A stretch of DNA of 64,000 nucleotides from positions 51,790,448 to 51,854,447 of the forward strand of contig NC_086383.1 in assembly GCF_036588685.1 (NCBI RefSeq). Direction: 5' to 3'. Below, piece by piece: positions 24,017-39,000 of the stretch (the first letter of the stretch is position 1; the number at the start of each line of letters is the position of its first letter). The notes under the pieces were generated by a model. The model was not told the origin of the DNA and ran no database searches. It saw only the letters and a list, made by a program, of their open reading frames with translations. The DNA is from Mytilus trossulus (Eukaryota > Mollusca > Bivalvia > Mytilida > Mytilidae). A program made the position numbers and the translations under genes.

Positions 24017-27000
24017 TAATAATAATAATCTTTTTTTTAAAGAGGGTCTCATTTTCTTTGTGTTGTACTAAATCAGGAAATAAAACTTTTATCATTCTTT
24101 TTTGAATAATTTATTTTATTAAAATTAATGATTAAACTGAATCTACACTAAATCCTGTTAACACAAAACACATGGTCTTCACCTGACTACTCAGAGTAAA
24201 TAAACAAACAAATATAACAACACACAACACATGGTCTACTAAATCTGATCACATTACTTTTTATCACCACAAAAACATGTTAATTATACAGGTTTAATGG
24301 ACAACAAATATTTGTTAGAATCACATAAAGTGGGGTCTCATTTTACTTATAGTATTGTTCTGAATCAGAAAATACAACTTTTTTTCATTTTTCTTTAAAA
24401 AAAATATTTTCTTAAAATTTATGACTAAACTGAATCAATACAAAATCCTGTTGTTAATCAGACAGTTTTAATTGATGTGACTGGTCATTTTTGTTAATAT
24501 TTATTACACAACATTGTCCAGTTTATCAGACAAGTTTTGATGTCAGTTGTATTATTCCAGGTTAATGGAAGGACAGCATTAATGTTTGCTGCCAGTGGAG
24601 GACATGTGGAAGTGTGTCAACTTCTCCTGGAGAACAGGTGTAACAAAGATATCACAGATGTATGTTATCTACTAAATCTGATCACATTACTTTTAATCAA
24701 CACAAAATCATGTTGTTAATTAGACAGTTTTAATGGACAAATGTTTGTTATAATTATATAAAGTGGGGTCTCATTTTACTCATAGTATTGTTCTGAATCA
24801 GAAAATACAACTTTTTTTCATTTTTCTAAAAAAAAAATGATTTTATTAGAATTAATGATCATACTGAATCTACACTAAATCCTGTTGTTAATCAGACAGT
24901 TTGAATTGATGTAACTACTTATTTTTGTTTATATTTATTACACAACATTGTCCAGTTTATCAGACAAGTTTTGATGTCAGTTGTATTATTCCAGTGGGAT
25001 GGATGGACAGCATTAATGTGGGCAGCCTGTAAAGGACATGTGGAAGTGTGTCGACTTCTCCTGGAGAACAGATGTAACAAAGATATCACAGATGTATGTT
25101 ATCTACTAAATCTGATTACATTACTTTCAATCAACACAAAATCATGTTGTTAATTAGACAGTTTTAATGGACAAATATTTGTTATAATTATATAAAGTGG
25201 GGTCTCATTTTACTCATAGTATTGTTCTGAATCAGAAAATACAACTTTTTTTAATTTTTCTTTAAAAAAATTATTTTATTAGAATTAATGATTAATCTGA
25301 ATCTACACTAAATCCTGTTGTTAATCAGACAGTTTTAATTAATGCGACAGTTTATTTCTGTTTATATTTATTACACAACATTGTCAAGTTTATCAGACAA
25401 GTTTTGATGTCAGTTGTATTATTCCACACAAAATCATGTTGTTAATTAGACAGGTTTAATGGACAACAAATATTTGTCAGAATCATATTAAGTGGGGTCT
25501 CATTTTACTTGTCTCCTCGTACTTAATCAGGAAATGTAACTATTTTTCATATTTCTTTTAAAAAGTTATTTTTTTTTAAATTGATAATTATTCTGAACCA
25601 TGTTGATCAGACAGATTTCATTATTATATCAACAAATACTTGCTAGAATTATATAAAGTGAGATCTCATTTATCTCTGTGCATTACACTGAATCCATTGA
25701 TATAAATATTTAATGCATTTCATGAAAAATATTTTATTTTGTTAACATGACATTTCTGATGGAAGGTCTGACATCCCACAAAAAAACTTGTTGTTTATTT
25801 GTTGTTTATGTACAATATGAATACAAGTGTGACTGGTCATTTTGTTCAGTTTTGACCACTGATTCATGTGAGATATATTTTGTTTATATTTATTACACAA
25901 CATTATCCAGATTATCAGACAAGTTTTAATGTCAGTTGTAGGATATGTTGTATATTATTGATATTGATAACAAAGTATTATCCATAATATTTACATGCTA
26001 TTTGGTTATATTATAGAGAGATGGAAGAACAGCTTTACATCTGGGTGCTGAGTGGGGATATCTACAGGTCACAAGATGTCTAGTAGAACAAGGAGGCATC
26101 AGTCCCTTGGTTAAAACACATCAGGTAATATTATATAGTAAATGCCTAATATTCAACTATTGCTACATGTAGTAAATAATGCATCACTAAAATGATGTTT
26201 AAGATATTTTTGGTCAAATGGAATTTTTTTCTCAAGGTTATAGTTACACATATGTCATATGATCCTTTAAATTGGACAAAAAATATTAAAGTGTTTTATA
26301 GACTTGGATGGCTTAGTTTTACTATAAAACACGTGAACATAGATGATCATATAAAAGAAATCCAGTATTTGTTTTCAAAATCTTCAAAAATAAAACGATT
26401 TTGTTTATAGACCACTAACACTTTTTGGGTAATTAGTTATACTAAAAGGAGATAATTTTATAATTCCATAATTTTTTAGCCAAATTATATGAATATCTCA
26501 GTTTTAGGGAAAAGAAGCAATAGTAATAACCTATAAGTAAATGGATAAAATAGTTTTTGATATAAAAAATAATCATTTGTATTGATTCAAAATTAGACCT
26601 CGCAATATCCTGAATATGACACTTGTTGTCATTAAACCCAAATGTAAACAAACAAACTGTCAAAAGACACACACACCAATCTGTTGTTGTGACAATGATA
26701 ACAAAGTTATTAGATAGTATCAAAATAGTCTTAAGCAATACATTAAAATAAGTTCATCGTATATTGATAATTACATATTAATTAAAAAATCATTCAATTG
26801 TAAAAGTTACTTTCTCTGAGTTATCTCCCCCTTATATGGCAAAGTTTTAAATAAATTATTAAAACAACACTAATCTGTTTTTTTTGGTAAAATATAGCCG
26901 TAAATATGATAAAACACATAATTTTCTATATCAACATGAAAAGTCTTACACATAAATTACTTTCAACTTTCGAAATTTGCACATTTCACTAAAGATTTAG

Positions 27001-30000
27001 ACTGTTTGTTGTCTGTTTTTTCAAAATCCAAGATAGAGGACACCCCAGCCTCCTCAAGACTGCAAAGTTCTTCATATTTTTGTATTTAAGCTATCTAGTT
27101 GGAATAGTTGCAAAAAATCTCTCATCTGTGCCATAATTCATGTATTTCCTTATTGATACGGTGTCAGTGATAAAACTAAAAACTATGAAATCTGTACAAT
27201 AACAATATATAGTTATAGGAGGATATGGATAGGGTATACAGAGTAGAAAATCATGAATGATAGAAAAAAAACTTCAGGAAAAGAGAGAATTGGGCAAAAA
27301 GATGATGAATAGAAAATAATGGGGTGAAAAAAAATATAAAGAATAAAGAAAAATGGGGTGCTAAAATTTAAAAATAAAAAGTTAAAAAGACCCCCAAATC
27401 CTATAACCCCCATCTAGACATAAGGATGCATTAACCGATTTAAAAAAAACGCGAAAAAAAATTACAAAGACCAAATGCTGACAGACTTAAATTATTTCAA
27501 ATGCTTTCAGAAAAAAAAGGTAAAATTCTTCTTAAAGGCTACAGAAAAAGTTATAAAAATAATCAGAATGTTGTTCATGAGTTATATTTTATAAATGAAC
27601 ATAATATGGTTAGCACCTGTAAAAACAAAATAAGACATCACTCAGCTGCTACTGGTCTTGTTTATTGTATGATATGTGTAACAAAAGTCTTCTTTGTAAT
27701 AATCAGATAAAGGCAATATAAAGATTTGTATTTCAGGGTAAGACTCCATACGATCTGGCAGCAGCAGGAGTATTCGGCCCGCATAAAGAAGTGATGGAAT
27801 ACTTACAGGTACACATACTTTTAAATTACAAATGCTTACACTTAGAATAAATCAGGTACAAAACCAGGATACTACAGGGGACATTCTTTATGTCTTGAAT
27901 TAAAAATTTCAAATTCGAATGCAATTTATTTGTTATTACGATTTTGATTGGACAAAATCATATATTTGAGACGCTAAATTCAACGCTTTACCGGCCTTTC
28001 ACAAAGCTAAGGCACTTTTTGAATTCAGGAAATTATTGGTTTGTGATTTCTTCAATAATAAACACAATAAGTAGATGTCTTTTATTACATTCAAGAGTGT
28101 TTAAGGCGAAAACAAGCTTTGCAAAACTCTATTTGAGATTCTTACACCGACAGTCTGTTTATAACCTCATTTTCATGGTTAACTTGTCTTATCTCAGATC
28201 AGGTTTGGGGTAATTGGAATTGTAAGCATTAGTCGGTTATAATTTATTAAAAAAATTTGAGTAATCATTGTAATCATTAATCAACCAAAAATTACAAATC
28301 ACTTAATTTAATCAATTACTTTGCAAAATATCTTTTAATCCTTATTTTTATTACACAATGTATTACTTCTGATTAAATTGATGAAAAATTCTAAAATTGC
28401 CTTAATTTTCAATATGAAAAAATAAAATATTTCATGTCTTGGATAAACCTATTTTTATTCATTTTAAATAAATAGGATAACTTTATTTAGTATGTGCATA
28501 CCTTGTAAGGTCCCCATGTCTGTCAGACAGTTTTCATTTGACCTCAATCTTATTTCATTGTTCAGTGAACAAGGCTAAGTCTTCATGGTCAAGTCTATAT
28601 ATCAGACACAATAATCCAAAAGTCTACTATAATTGGTGTATGAAATGATTGTAAGGTGTACAACTGACAGGTGTCATCTGACCTTCACCTCATTTTCATG
28701 GTTCAGTGGTGTAATTTGATTTTTTGTGTTGTTCTTTTTTTCTAGTATTATATGCAAAAGGTCAACTATATTTGGTGTATGGAAGTAAATTACGATGTAC
28801 ATGTCAGTCTGGCAGGTTTATTTGACCTTTTTTTTAGTCATAGGAAAGACTTCCGGTTTGAAACATGCACAAGTACAACCAATCGTATGATAGATAACAA
28901 ACCTGAAAAATAAATAAGCTAATCAGAGCGTTCTCCATATCACATATCATGGTGTTTAGGTCGCAAGAACCACCTCCTTTAAAGTAGTGGACAATTATTT
29001 TTCGTGTTTATCTACATGTAAACTACGATTATATGATTATACTACCTTCAATTGATAAATAGAGCATCTCTGTATTCTGTCTACTGATTTCTTTGAAATG
29101 ATTACTATTTAAGGGATCATACCAGTTGCATATATATTAAAATAAGTAAAACATGTGGAAACAAGAATGTGTCCATAGTACACAGGTGCCACATCGGCAC
29201 TATATTTACTACTGAAGTTGACTGGACTTCAACTTCATCAAAAACTACCTCGACCACAAACTTAAATCTGAAGCGGGACAGACAGATGGACGAACGAACA
29301 AACGAACGCACGGATGCACCGACTAGACTTGAAAACATAATGCTCATAAATGGGGCATAAAAATATATTGGTGAAAGTGGTGATTTGGCAAAAATGAAAG
29401 TAGGGTAGATATTAGAGGGAGGCAGGACCTTTTTCGGGACGTCGGGATCGGGTGTTTTTAAGCTCAGAATTTGGGTATTGATCCTTACAGGATCCGGGAA
29501 CATATTTTATGATTTCGGGATATGAATTTCTTTAAATTCTGCATCTCAGGATTTCATTTTTTTATGCCTGGGATTTTGGGATCAGGACCCCTCCGACCAC
29601 CCCTCAAATAAGCCTCAGTCGGTCTTAGTCATTTATACAAGATTCATATTCTACCATTGGCATGTTAATAAGGCTCTCAAAAGAAAAACCACTGATGGAT
29701 TGTCCTAGAAGCATATTTTATTAGACTAATAATGGTCTATATATAAGCAGTTACATTTATTTCATGTTCAGTTGAAGTGGTGCAAATTTTTAACTTAATT
29801 TGACTTTTACCAAAAGTTGCATTTTAGCAAAGGAGAAGAATAATTGTGGTCTGAGGCCAGAAACATGAAAATAATTTTATTTAACAGAAAGGAAACAAAT
29901 ATCGGACTTTGGAAAAAGGGAGAGGGCTTTCGCGATTTCGCGGGTGTGTTCTAGTGTATATATATTTTATCATAAGTATAGCACTTAATTTGCTGAAACT

Positions 30001-33000
30001 AAAAAGAATAGAATATACATTCACGTTTTTCTACAATATTTTAACAATTTGATTACTTTGCAAAACAAAAATGTTCATAAATTAGAAACCACTTATAACA
30101 GCACTACATGTAAATATACATTTCTTAATAACATATTGTTGTGGTTTGTTCCAAGAAATAATCTTCTGAGTAGTCTTTATATGTATATATGGAGTAACTA
30201 GGTAGCAGATAGATCCTAGGAATTGCATGTGGGGTTCCTGGTCAAATCTCTACAATAAGATTGGTGACGTCTGATCACAAACGTGTAGGTTAGTTCTGGT
30301 TTATTTGACCTTGACCTCATTTTCACGGTTCATTGCTCAGTGTTAAGTGTTTTGGTCTATTTCTTTTGAACTGTAATCAGTAGGTCAACTATATTTGGTG
30401 TATCAAATGATTGTAAGTTGTATATGTCTGTCTTGTAGGTATCACCTGACCTTGACCTCATTTTCATTTTTGATTGGTCAATATTAAGTTCTCATGGTTA
30501 AGTTTCTTTCTTGGATACTATAGGCAATAGGCCAACTATATTTGGTGTATGGAATGATTGTAAGGTGAATATGTGCCCAATAGCAAGAAATTTTCAATTG
30601 CACAGTATTGTGCAATAGCAAGAAATATCCAATAGCACAGTATTGCGCAATAGCAAGAAATCTTCAATTGCATAGTATTGCGCAATAGCAAGAAATTTTC
30701 AATTGCACAGTATTGCGCAATAGCAAGAAATATATCCAATAGCACAATATTGCGCAATAGCAAGAAATCTTCAATTTCACAATATTGCGCAGTAGCAAGA
30801 AATATTGAATTGCACAGTATTGCGCAACTGCAATAAATATTCAATTGTACAGTATTGGGCAATAGCAAGAAATCTTCTTTTTCACAGTATTGCGCAATAG
30901 AAAGAAATCTTCACTTGAAATTTAATACAAATTTTTAAACCATTTAAACTTTTTTAGATAATTCACCACATTTATTTTGTGTCAGAAACCTATATTATGT
31001 CAAAAAATTTGATCACAATCCAAAATTCAGAAAGTATCAAGCTTGAATATTGTGTCCAAACTTGCACCAATTGTTCAGGGTTCGACCTCTGCGGTGGTAT
31101 CAGGCTGCGCTCAGTGAAGCATTTTATTCCATTTGTAAAGGAGTATAACTCTTAAAGTGATGCCACCAAAATTCAAACTTGATCTGTATATATTTTGTGG
31201 TAATAAGCATTGTGTATAAGTTTTATAACATTTGGTTGAGGCCGGAAACTTAATTTGGGATGTACGGGTGGACGAACGGACAGACGGACGGAGGAATGAA
31301 CGGATGGACAAACAGACGAACCGACACACAGACAAATGAACACTATTATAAGTCAAAATTTGTTATTTTTAAAGGTCAATAACCCCTGTTGTTTATTGCT
31401 TTTTGTCATATTGACATTTTTGTAGATCATGTACAGCTGATAAGTTTATCAGGACGGAAGCCAAGTGATTAGTAAGCATGTTTGTGTTGACATGAATTAT
31501 TATTGGTATTATAATTATGGTCATAATTACAAATTAGCTGTTTACAAAACTTTCAGTTTTGATGAATACTAAGAATTTTCTACCACAGGAAAAGATAGTT
31601 CTAGCTGTATTTGGCTAAAACTCTTTGAATTTTGGGTCCTCCATACTTTTCAACTTTGTACTTTATTTGACCCTTTTTATGCCACCGCCGTAGCTGATCA
31701 GGAGGGGGCATTAAGTTTAAGCCTTGTCCGTCTGTACATACGTCCGTCCGTACGTCCATCCGTACGTCCATCCGTACGTCCATCCGTCTGTTTGTCCATT
31801 TGTTTCCCGCCTCAGGTTAAATTTTTTGGTCAAGGTAGTTTTTGATGAAGTTGAAGTCCAATCAACTTGCAACTTAATACATGTTCCCTATGATAGGATC
31901 TTTCTAATTTTAATGCCAAATAAGAGTTTTGACTCCAATTTCATGGTCCATTAAACATAGAAAATGATAGTGTGAGTGAGGCATCCATTTACTATGGACA
32001 CATTCTTGTTGTCTATTATCTTGAAAACTATTTTAGATAGATAGAAAATGTTATTTGAAAAAATCAGGCATGCAAGATCCACAAAGATGTCAATACTAAC
32101 AAAACAATTGGATAACTCCTTTAAAAGCAGTAATCATGGTAACAACCTTAAACAATGATTTTTGACCAATTTTCTTTGTCCATCTTATAATTTTTCAAAG
32201 ATCATCTCCTCTGAAACGAATGTCTGTCATATTTATTTAAGTAAGGCTGTTAGTTTTCTCAATTGAATATTTCATATTTTTCATGTCATGGCCTTTTATA
32301 GCTGACTTTATGGTACAGGTTTTTACACGACCGCCAAAAAAATGCGTTCTTATAATACTATCATGTCGTGGTTGTCGTCCAAAGACATTTTTGGTTTCCG
32401 GACAATAACTTTAGTTTAAGTGAATGGTTCTCTATGAAATTTTACCAGAAAGTTCAATACCACAAAAGGAAGGCTGGGATTGATTTTGGGGTTATGGTAC
32501 TAACAGTTTAGGAATAAGGGGTCAAATAGGGGCCAAAAACAAGCATTTTTGTAGTTTCTGGATAATATCTTGTGTGTAAGTGTATGGATCTCTCTGAAAT
32601 TGTACCCTAAGCTTCCATATATCAAAGGGCAGGCTGGGATTTAGATGTTTTAAAACACCAAAAATCAATCAATCTAATTTTGTTTTGGCAAAATGCCTAA
32701 TTGCATTGTATAGTTTTTGGGGCAAACATGATAGATGAGGGATATCCAGACACCTTCGAGCCTCTAGCTGGTTTATACCCTAAATACTATGTTAAAGGAC
32801 AATTTTTTTTATATGATGGAACAATTTTAGATACTTGATTTGCTCGATTTTACATATGCTTAAAATGGAGGTTATCCAAAAGTGAACGGATAAATTGTAT
32901 CAAGACAAATGATAACAAGTGTGAGATCACTGCGGAATATTGGGATATTCTACAGTTGGAACAATTTTCAATTTAAAGGTGCATTCAAAATGCATTTGCA

Positions 33001-36000
33001 AATCAACATGAAGCGAGATTATGTCTACAAGGGAATGTTCCAAATTCAAAAACCACCTTTACACTTTAAACTATATATCTCTATCACTCTGGGCTACCCT
33101 TTTTCCTGAAAAATATGAAAATTTGTTCGATATAAATATTATATAATGTGAAACATTTGTTTTATAAAGTATATTTTGGGGGGTTGATATTTTAGAATGT
33201 TTATAGTGCAACTAGTGACATGAGTAAAGATATATTCAGAGTGCATATTCCTTATTTTTCAGACTGTCATGTCAGAGAAATCTTCAGGCGTGAATGCTGG
33301 AATAGGAATAGAAGGTATTTTTATTAGTTTATTATTAATAATACTCTAGCTAGGAATTGCAAAATAACAACTTTTTTTTTGTACGACGTCATGCAATTAA
33401 ATGCAATGTATTGATGAGATTTATCACTATAGAATAGATAATAACAAACTATGGTGCTATATAGTGTAAGCAGCTTTCCATTATATGAAATACACCACAT
33501 AGTAAGTACCCTCAAATATATGGTCTTCTATAGGATGCTATAATACATGTTCATACATACTTTGTAGTTGCAAGCAATATTCTACTTTGCTTGAATTATT
33601 TCCCCAAGGAAAAAGGTAGCCATTGTACAGACAATACGCTGACATAATAGCTGTTAGAAAACATTTATTTTTGTCTCACCTGCGACCCAAGTCATAGAAA
33701 GTAAGACATAACACTCCAATCATGTCATGCATCAGTCATCAAGGTAAAGCTTTTGTTGACAAGTCCGTTTCTAAGTTACTATAAACAAAATGTAAACTAT
33801 ATTTGATGTATAGAATTATTGTAAGATAAACATGTCTGTCTGGCAGCCTTAATCTGACCTTGATATCATCTTCATGGTTCATTGGTAAATGTTGAGTTTT
33901 GTTTTCGTCCGTTTCCCGGATCCTGTAAGCAATACATTATAGGTCAACTATATTTGGTTTTCGTGATGATGGTAGGGTGAACAAGTCTGTTTGGCAGGAT
34001 TCATCTCACTAAATCGTAATCCTGGTACCTTTGATAACTATTTACACCACTGGGTCGATGCCACTGCTGATGGATGTTTCGTCCCCTAGGTTATCACCAG
34101 CCCAGACAGTAGTCAACACTTCGGTTATGACAAGAATATCAATAATTGGGTCATTTTTATAAATTTCCTGCATGAAGTCGAAGGGGATTTAACGTGTGTA
34201 CTCTGTCCGTCTGTCTGTCCGGCTGTCTGTCATTAGATTGCTGACTTAGGACAGGTGAAAACAATCAATGGTACCAAACCTTCTCCCGTTTTTATACGAC
34301 CGCAAATTTTGAAAAAATTTTCGTCGTATATTGCTATCACGTTGGCGTCGTCGTCGTCGTTGTCGTCGTCGTCGTCGTCGTCCGAATACTTTTAGTTTTC
34401 GCACTCTAACTTTAGTAAAAGTGAATAGAAATCTATGAACTTTTAACACAAGGTTTATGACCATAAAAGGAAGACTGGTATTGATTTTGGGAGTTTTGGT
34501 CCCAACATTTTAGGAATTAGGGGCCAAAAAGGGCCCAAATAAGCATTTTCTTGGTTTTCGCACTACAACTTTAGTTTAAGTTAATAGAAATCTATGAAAT
34601 TTTTACTCAATGTTTATGACCACAAAAGAAAGGTTGGGATTGATTTTGGGAGTTTTTGTTTCAACAGTTTAGGAATTAGGGGCCAAAAAAGGGCCCAAAT
34701 AAGCATTATTCTTGGTTTTCGCACAATAGCTTTAGTTAAAGTTAATAGAAATCAATGAAATTTAAACACAATGTTTATGACCACAAAAGGAAGGTTGGTA
34801 TTGATTTTGGGAGTTTCGGTCCCAACAGTTTAGGAATTAGGGGCCAAAAAGGGACCCAAATAAGCATTTTTCTTGGTTTTCGCACCATAGCGTTAGTATA
34901 AGTAAATAGAAATCTATGAAATTTAAACACAAGGTTTTTGACTATTAAAGGAAGGTTGGTATTGATTTTGGGAGTTTTGGTCCCAACAGTTAAGGAAAAA
35001 GGGGCCCAAAGGGTCCAAAATTAAACTTTGTTTGATTTCATCAAAATTGAATAATTGGGGTTCTTTAATATGCCGAATCTAACTGTGTATGTAGATTCTT
35101 AATTTTTGGTCCCGTTTTCAAATTGGTCTACATTAAGGTCCAAAGGGTCCAAAATTAAACTTAGTTTGATTTTAACAAAAAATGAAACCTTGGAGTTCTT
35201 TGATATGCTGAATCTAAAAATGTACTTAGATTTTTGATTATTGGCCCAGCTTTCAAGTTGGCCCAAATCGAGGTCCAAAATTAAACATTGTTTGATTTCA
35301 CCAAAAATTGAATAATTGGGGTTCTTTGATATGCCAAATCTAACTGTGTATGTAGATTCTTAATTTTTGGTCCAGTTTTAAAATTGGTCTAAATTAAAGT
35401 GCAAAGGGTCCAAAATTAAACTAAGTTTGATTTTAACAAAAATTAAATTCTTGGACCTCTTTGATATGCTGAATCTAAACATGTACTTAGATTTTTGATT
35501 ATGGGCCCAGTTTTCAAGTTGGTCCAAATCAGGATCTAAAATTATTATATTTAGTATTGTGCAATAACAAGTCTTTTCAATTGCACAGTATTGTGCAATG
35601 GCAAGAAATATCTAATTTCACAATATTGTGAAATAGCAAATTTTTTTTTTAATTAAGAGTTATCTTTCTTTGTCCAGTATAGTAAGCAAGAAATATCTGC
35701 AATATTTTTTTTTAATTGGAGTTATCTTTCTTTGTCCAGAATCAACTTAAATCTTTGTTATATACAATATACAATGTATATTCACTTTTTACTACCAACT
35801 GATAAATTTAAATAATCTTTACCATTCAGTGATAACAAGCAGTTTTTTTACATCTTAATATTTTATGATGTATTTAAATGAGTAGTAATTGTTGCAAACT
35901 CCATTAGAATATTTTAATTAAAATTAGTTTTGGAATAAGGGAAAGGGGGATGTGATTAAAAAATTGGGTTCAATTTTTCTCATTTGAAATTTCATAAATT

Positions 36001-39000
36001 AAAAGAAAATTTCTTCAAACATTTTTTTGAGAGGATTAATATTCAACACCATAGTGAATTGCTCTAAGAGAAAACAAAAATTTTAAGTTCATTTGAATAC
36101 ATTCATTCTGTGTCAGAAACCTATGCTGTGTCAACTATTTAATCACAATCCAAATTTAGAGCTGAATCCAGCTTGAATGTTGTGTCCATACTTGCCCCAA
36201 CCGTTCAGGGTTCAACCTCTGCGGTCGTATAAAGCTACGCCCTGCGGAGCATCTGGTTTAAAGAATAGTATAATACATGTGTAATATCGCAACATAGAAA
36301 GACACACTAAAACATATCAATTGGCATTACTTAACTCAATCAAGAAACAAAGTAACACAAATTTACATGCAATGAACGAATACATTTGATCTGTGATACA
36401 ATGTAACTCCATAGTTTATAAAAATAAGTGAGGATTAAAGTAAAAGTATAAAACCGCTGTGGAATGTTAAACAATTTTAGAAAAACATCAACTATGGAAT
36501 AAAATACGTCATATTATAATCAGGTAAATGAAAATAAGAAATCATGTTTGATTTGTTATCTGTCAATCACCTGAGTAAATACCTGCCAACCTGACAACCC
36601 ATCTTTATACTAGAATTAAATGTTTACACTAGTCTAGACTACACAATACAACTTTTGTTGAGGACATATATGGTCCGAGACCACAATTAATTTGCAGTGC
36701 ATTTCTTTTAGAACGTAAATGAAAATTTAAAAAATCCCACCAGCGCTTTCCCAATGAAATTTTAACAGTGTGTTGTACTACTTTTGGGACAAATTATATC
36801 AAAATTATAGAAAACTTCTTCGGCTCTAACTCAAAATATGGACAATTTTATGTTGAGGGCTTCTTGAAATCTTTTGACAGCTTCCGAAGTGCTAATTTTT
36901 AACCTTTTTCAGCTGAACCAAATCACTACTTTCCTTTAAAATTCTGGACCCAATTTTTTTACAGTGTAATTTCACCCCCCTTCTTGCAATTTGAGGCATT
37001 AAACATGGAGACATAAATTTGGAAGGAGTATAAAAATTAATGGCAAGTAACCCACTGTCAACACTAGGGACTATATTCGTGAACAACGAAATTTTCTTTG
37101 TCTAATACAAATAACGCTCTTTTTTAGCTCACCCGAAGGGCCAAGTGAGCTTTTCCCATCACTTTGCGTCCGTCGTCCATCGTTAAATTTTACAATAATC
37201 TTCTCCTCTGAAACTACTGGGCCAAAGTAATCCAAACTTGGCCTCAATCATCATTGGGGTATTAAGTTTAAAAAATGTGTCCGTTGACCCTGCAAACCAA
37301 CCAAGATGGCCACCATGGCTAAAAATAGAACATAGGCGTAAAATGCAGTTTTTGGCTTATAACTCAAAAACCAAAGCATTTAGAGCAAATCTGACATGGG
37401 TTAAGTTGTTTATCAGGTCAAGATCTATCTGCCCTGAAATTTTGAGATGAATCGGACAACCCGTTGTTGGGTTGCTGCCCCTGATTTGGTAATATAAGGA
37501 AATTTTGCTGTTTTTGGTTATTATCTTGAATATTATTATAGATAGAGATAAACTGTAAACAGCAATAATGTTCAGCAAAGTAAGATTTACAAATATGAGA
37601 ACATGACCGAAATGGTCAGTTGACCCCTTTAGGAGTTATTGCCCTTTATAGTCAATTTTTAACCATTTTTCGTAAATCTTAGTTATCTTTTACAAAAATC
37701 TTCTCCTCTGAAACTACTAAGCCAAATTAATCCAAACTTGGCCACAATCATCTTTGGAGTATCTAGTTTAAAAAATGTGTCTGGTGACCGGGCCATCAAA
37801 TCAAAATGGCCGCCACGGCTAAAAATAGAACATAGGGGTAAAATGCAGTTTTTGGCTTATAACTCAAAAACCAAAGCAGTTAGAGCAAATCTGACATGGG
37901 GGTAAAATTGTTTATCAGGTCAAGATCTATCTGCCCTGAAATTTTCAGATGAATCGGACAACCCGTTGGTCAATTGACCCCCTAAGAAGTTATTGTCCTT
38001 TATAGTAAATTTTTAACAATTTTCATAAAATTTGTAAATTTTTATTAACATTTTCCACTGAAACTACTTGGCCAAGTTCATTATAGATAGAGATAATTGT
38101 AAGCAGCAAGACTGTTTAGTAAAGTAAGATGTACAAACACATCACCATAAAAAAAAACACAATTTTGTCATGAATCCATCTGCTTCCTTTGTTTAATATT
38201 CACATAGACCAAGGTGAGTGACACAGGCTCTTTAGAGCCTCTAGTTTACATTTCTCGTTAAAATGATTTTAAAGTTCAACTTTTTGTAATTAGATTTCTT
38301 TTATTCTGTTCATTTATTTTGGTAATCCGCATTGTTTTACCTAACTCATTTATGTTCCATACTTATTCTTTCTATTTGTAATCCCAAGGCCAAAAATAAA
38401 ATATTATTTGTTTCCCCTCCCACTACTGACCCGGTAAAATTGCCGCGACTCGAAAAATTTTATCGGCCATTCTTGTCCAAAATTTTTTGTTGTTGCTATG
38501 TTGGTTTTTAGGCAGTTAAGCTGCCTTAAGCGCCCTTGATTTGTGTGCTACCCAATAAATGCTGAAATACGTGCCATTGTTATCATCTAGCTGGCTACTA
38601 TATATTATTTGTAACTTATTGGACAGTTTTTTTTATACTTTTCATTCTGGATTACAAAAAAAATGACCAGAAAAACCTTAAATGATCGTCGATTTTCCCA
38701 AAAGTTTTGAAGTTGCACATAGGAAGTAGAGCACATTAGTAATCCTTATGTTGTTTATTATCCCCTGAGCTTTTGACTAAGATGTCAAAGAACAAATGTA
38801 TGAAATATCTAATCGCCAAAAATCTCTAAAGAAGAGTAGTTAAGATTTCCCTAATTGCAAAAGTCGTAGGAATATTGTGTGTCGTCAATACGTAATCAAC
38901 TACGTATATAAGTTCAACTGATCACGCTGTTGGCGGCAATTTTGATTTTAAAAGTAGACGAAATTTTCTTATCTTTATAATTTGGACGCAGAAGTTCAAA

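Noticed and set aside
34246..34464. An Arg-rich minus-strand protein (RRRRRQRRRRRQ)
   Set aside because: It is the reverse reading of a (tcg)n run at the start of repeat C.
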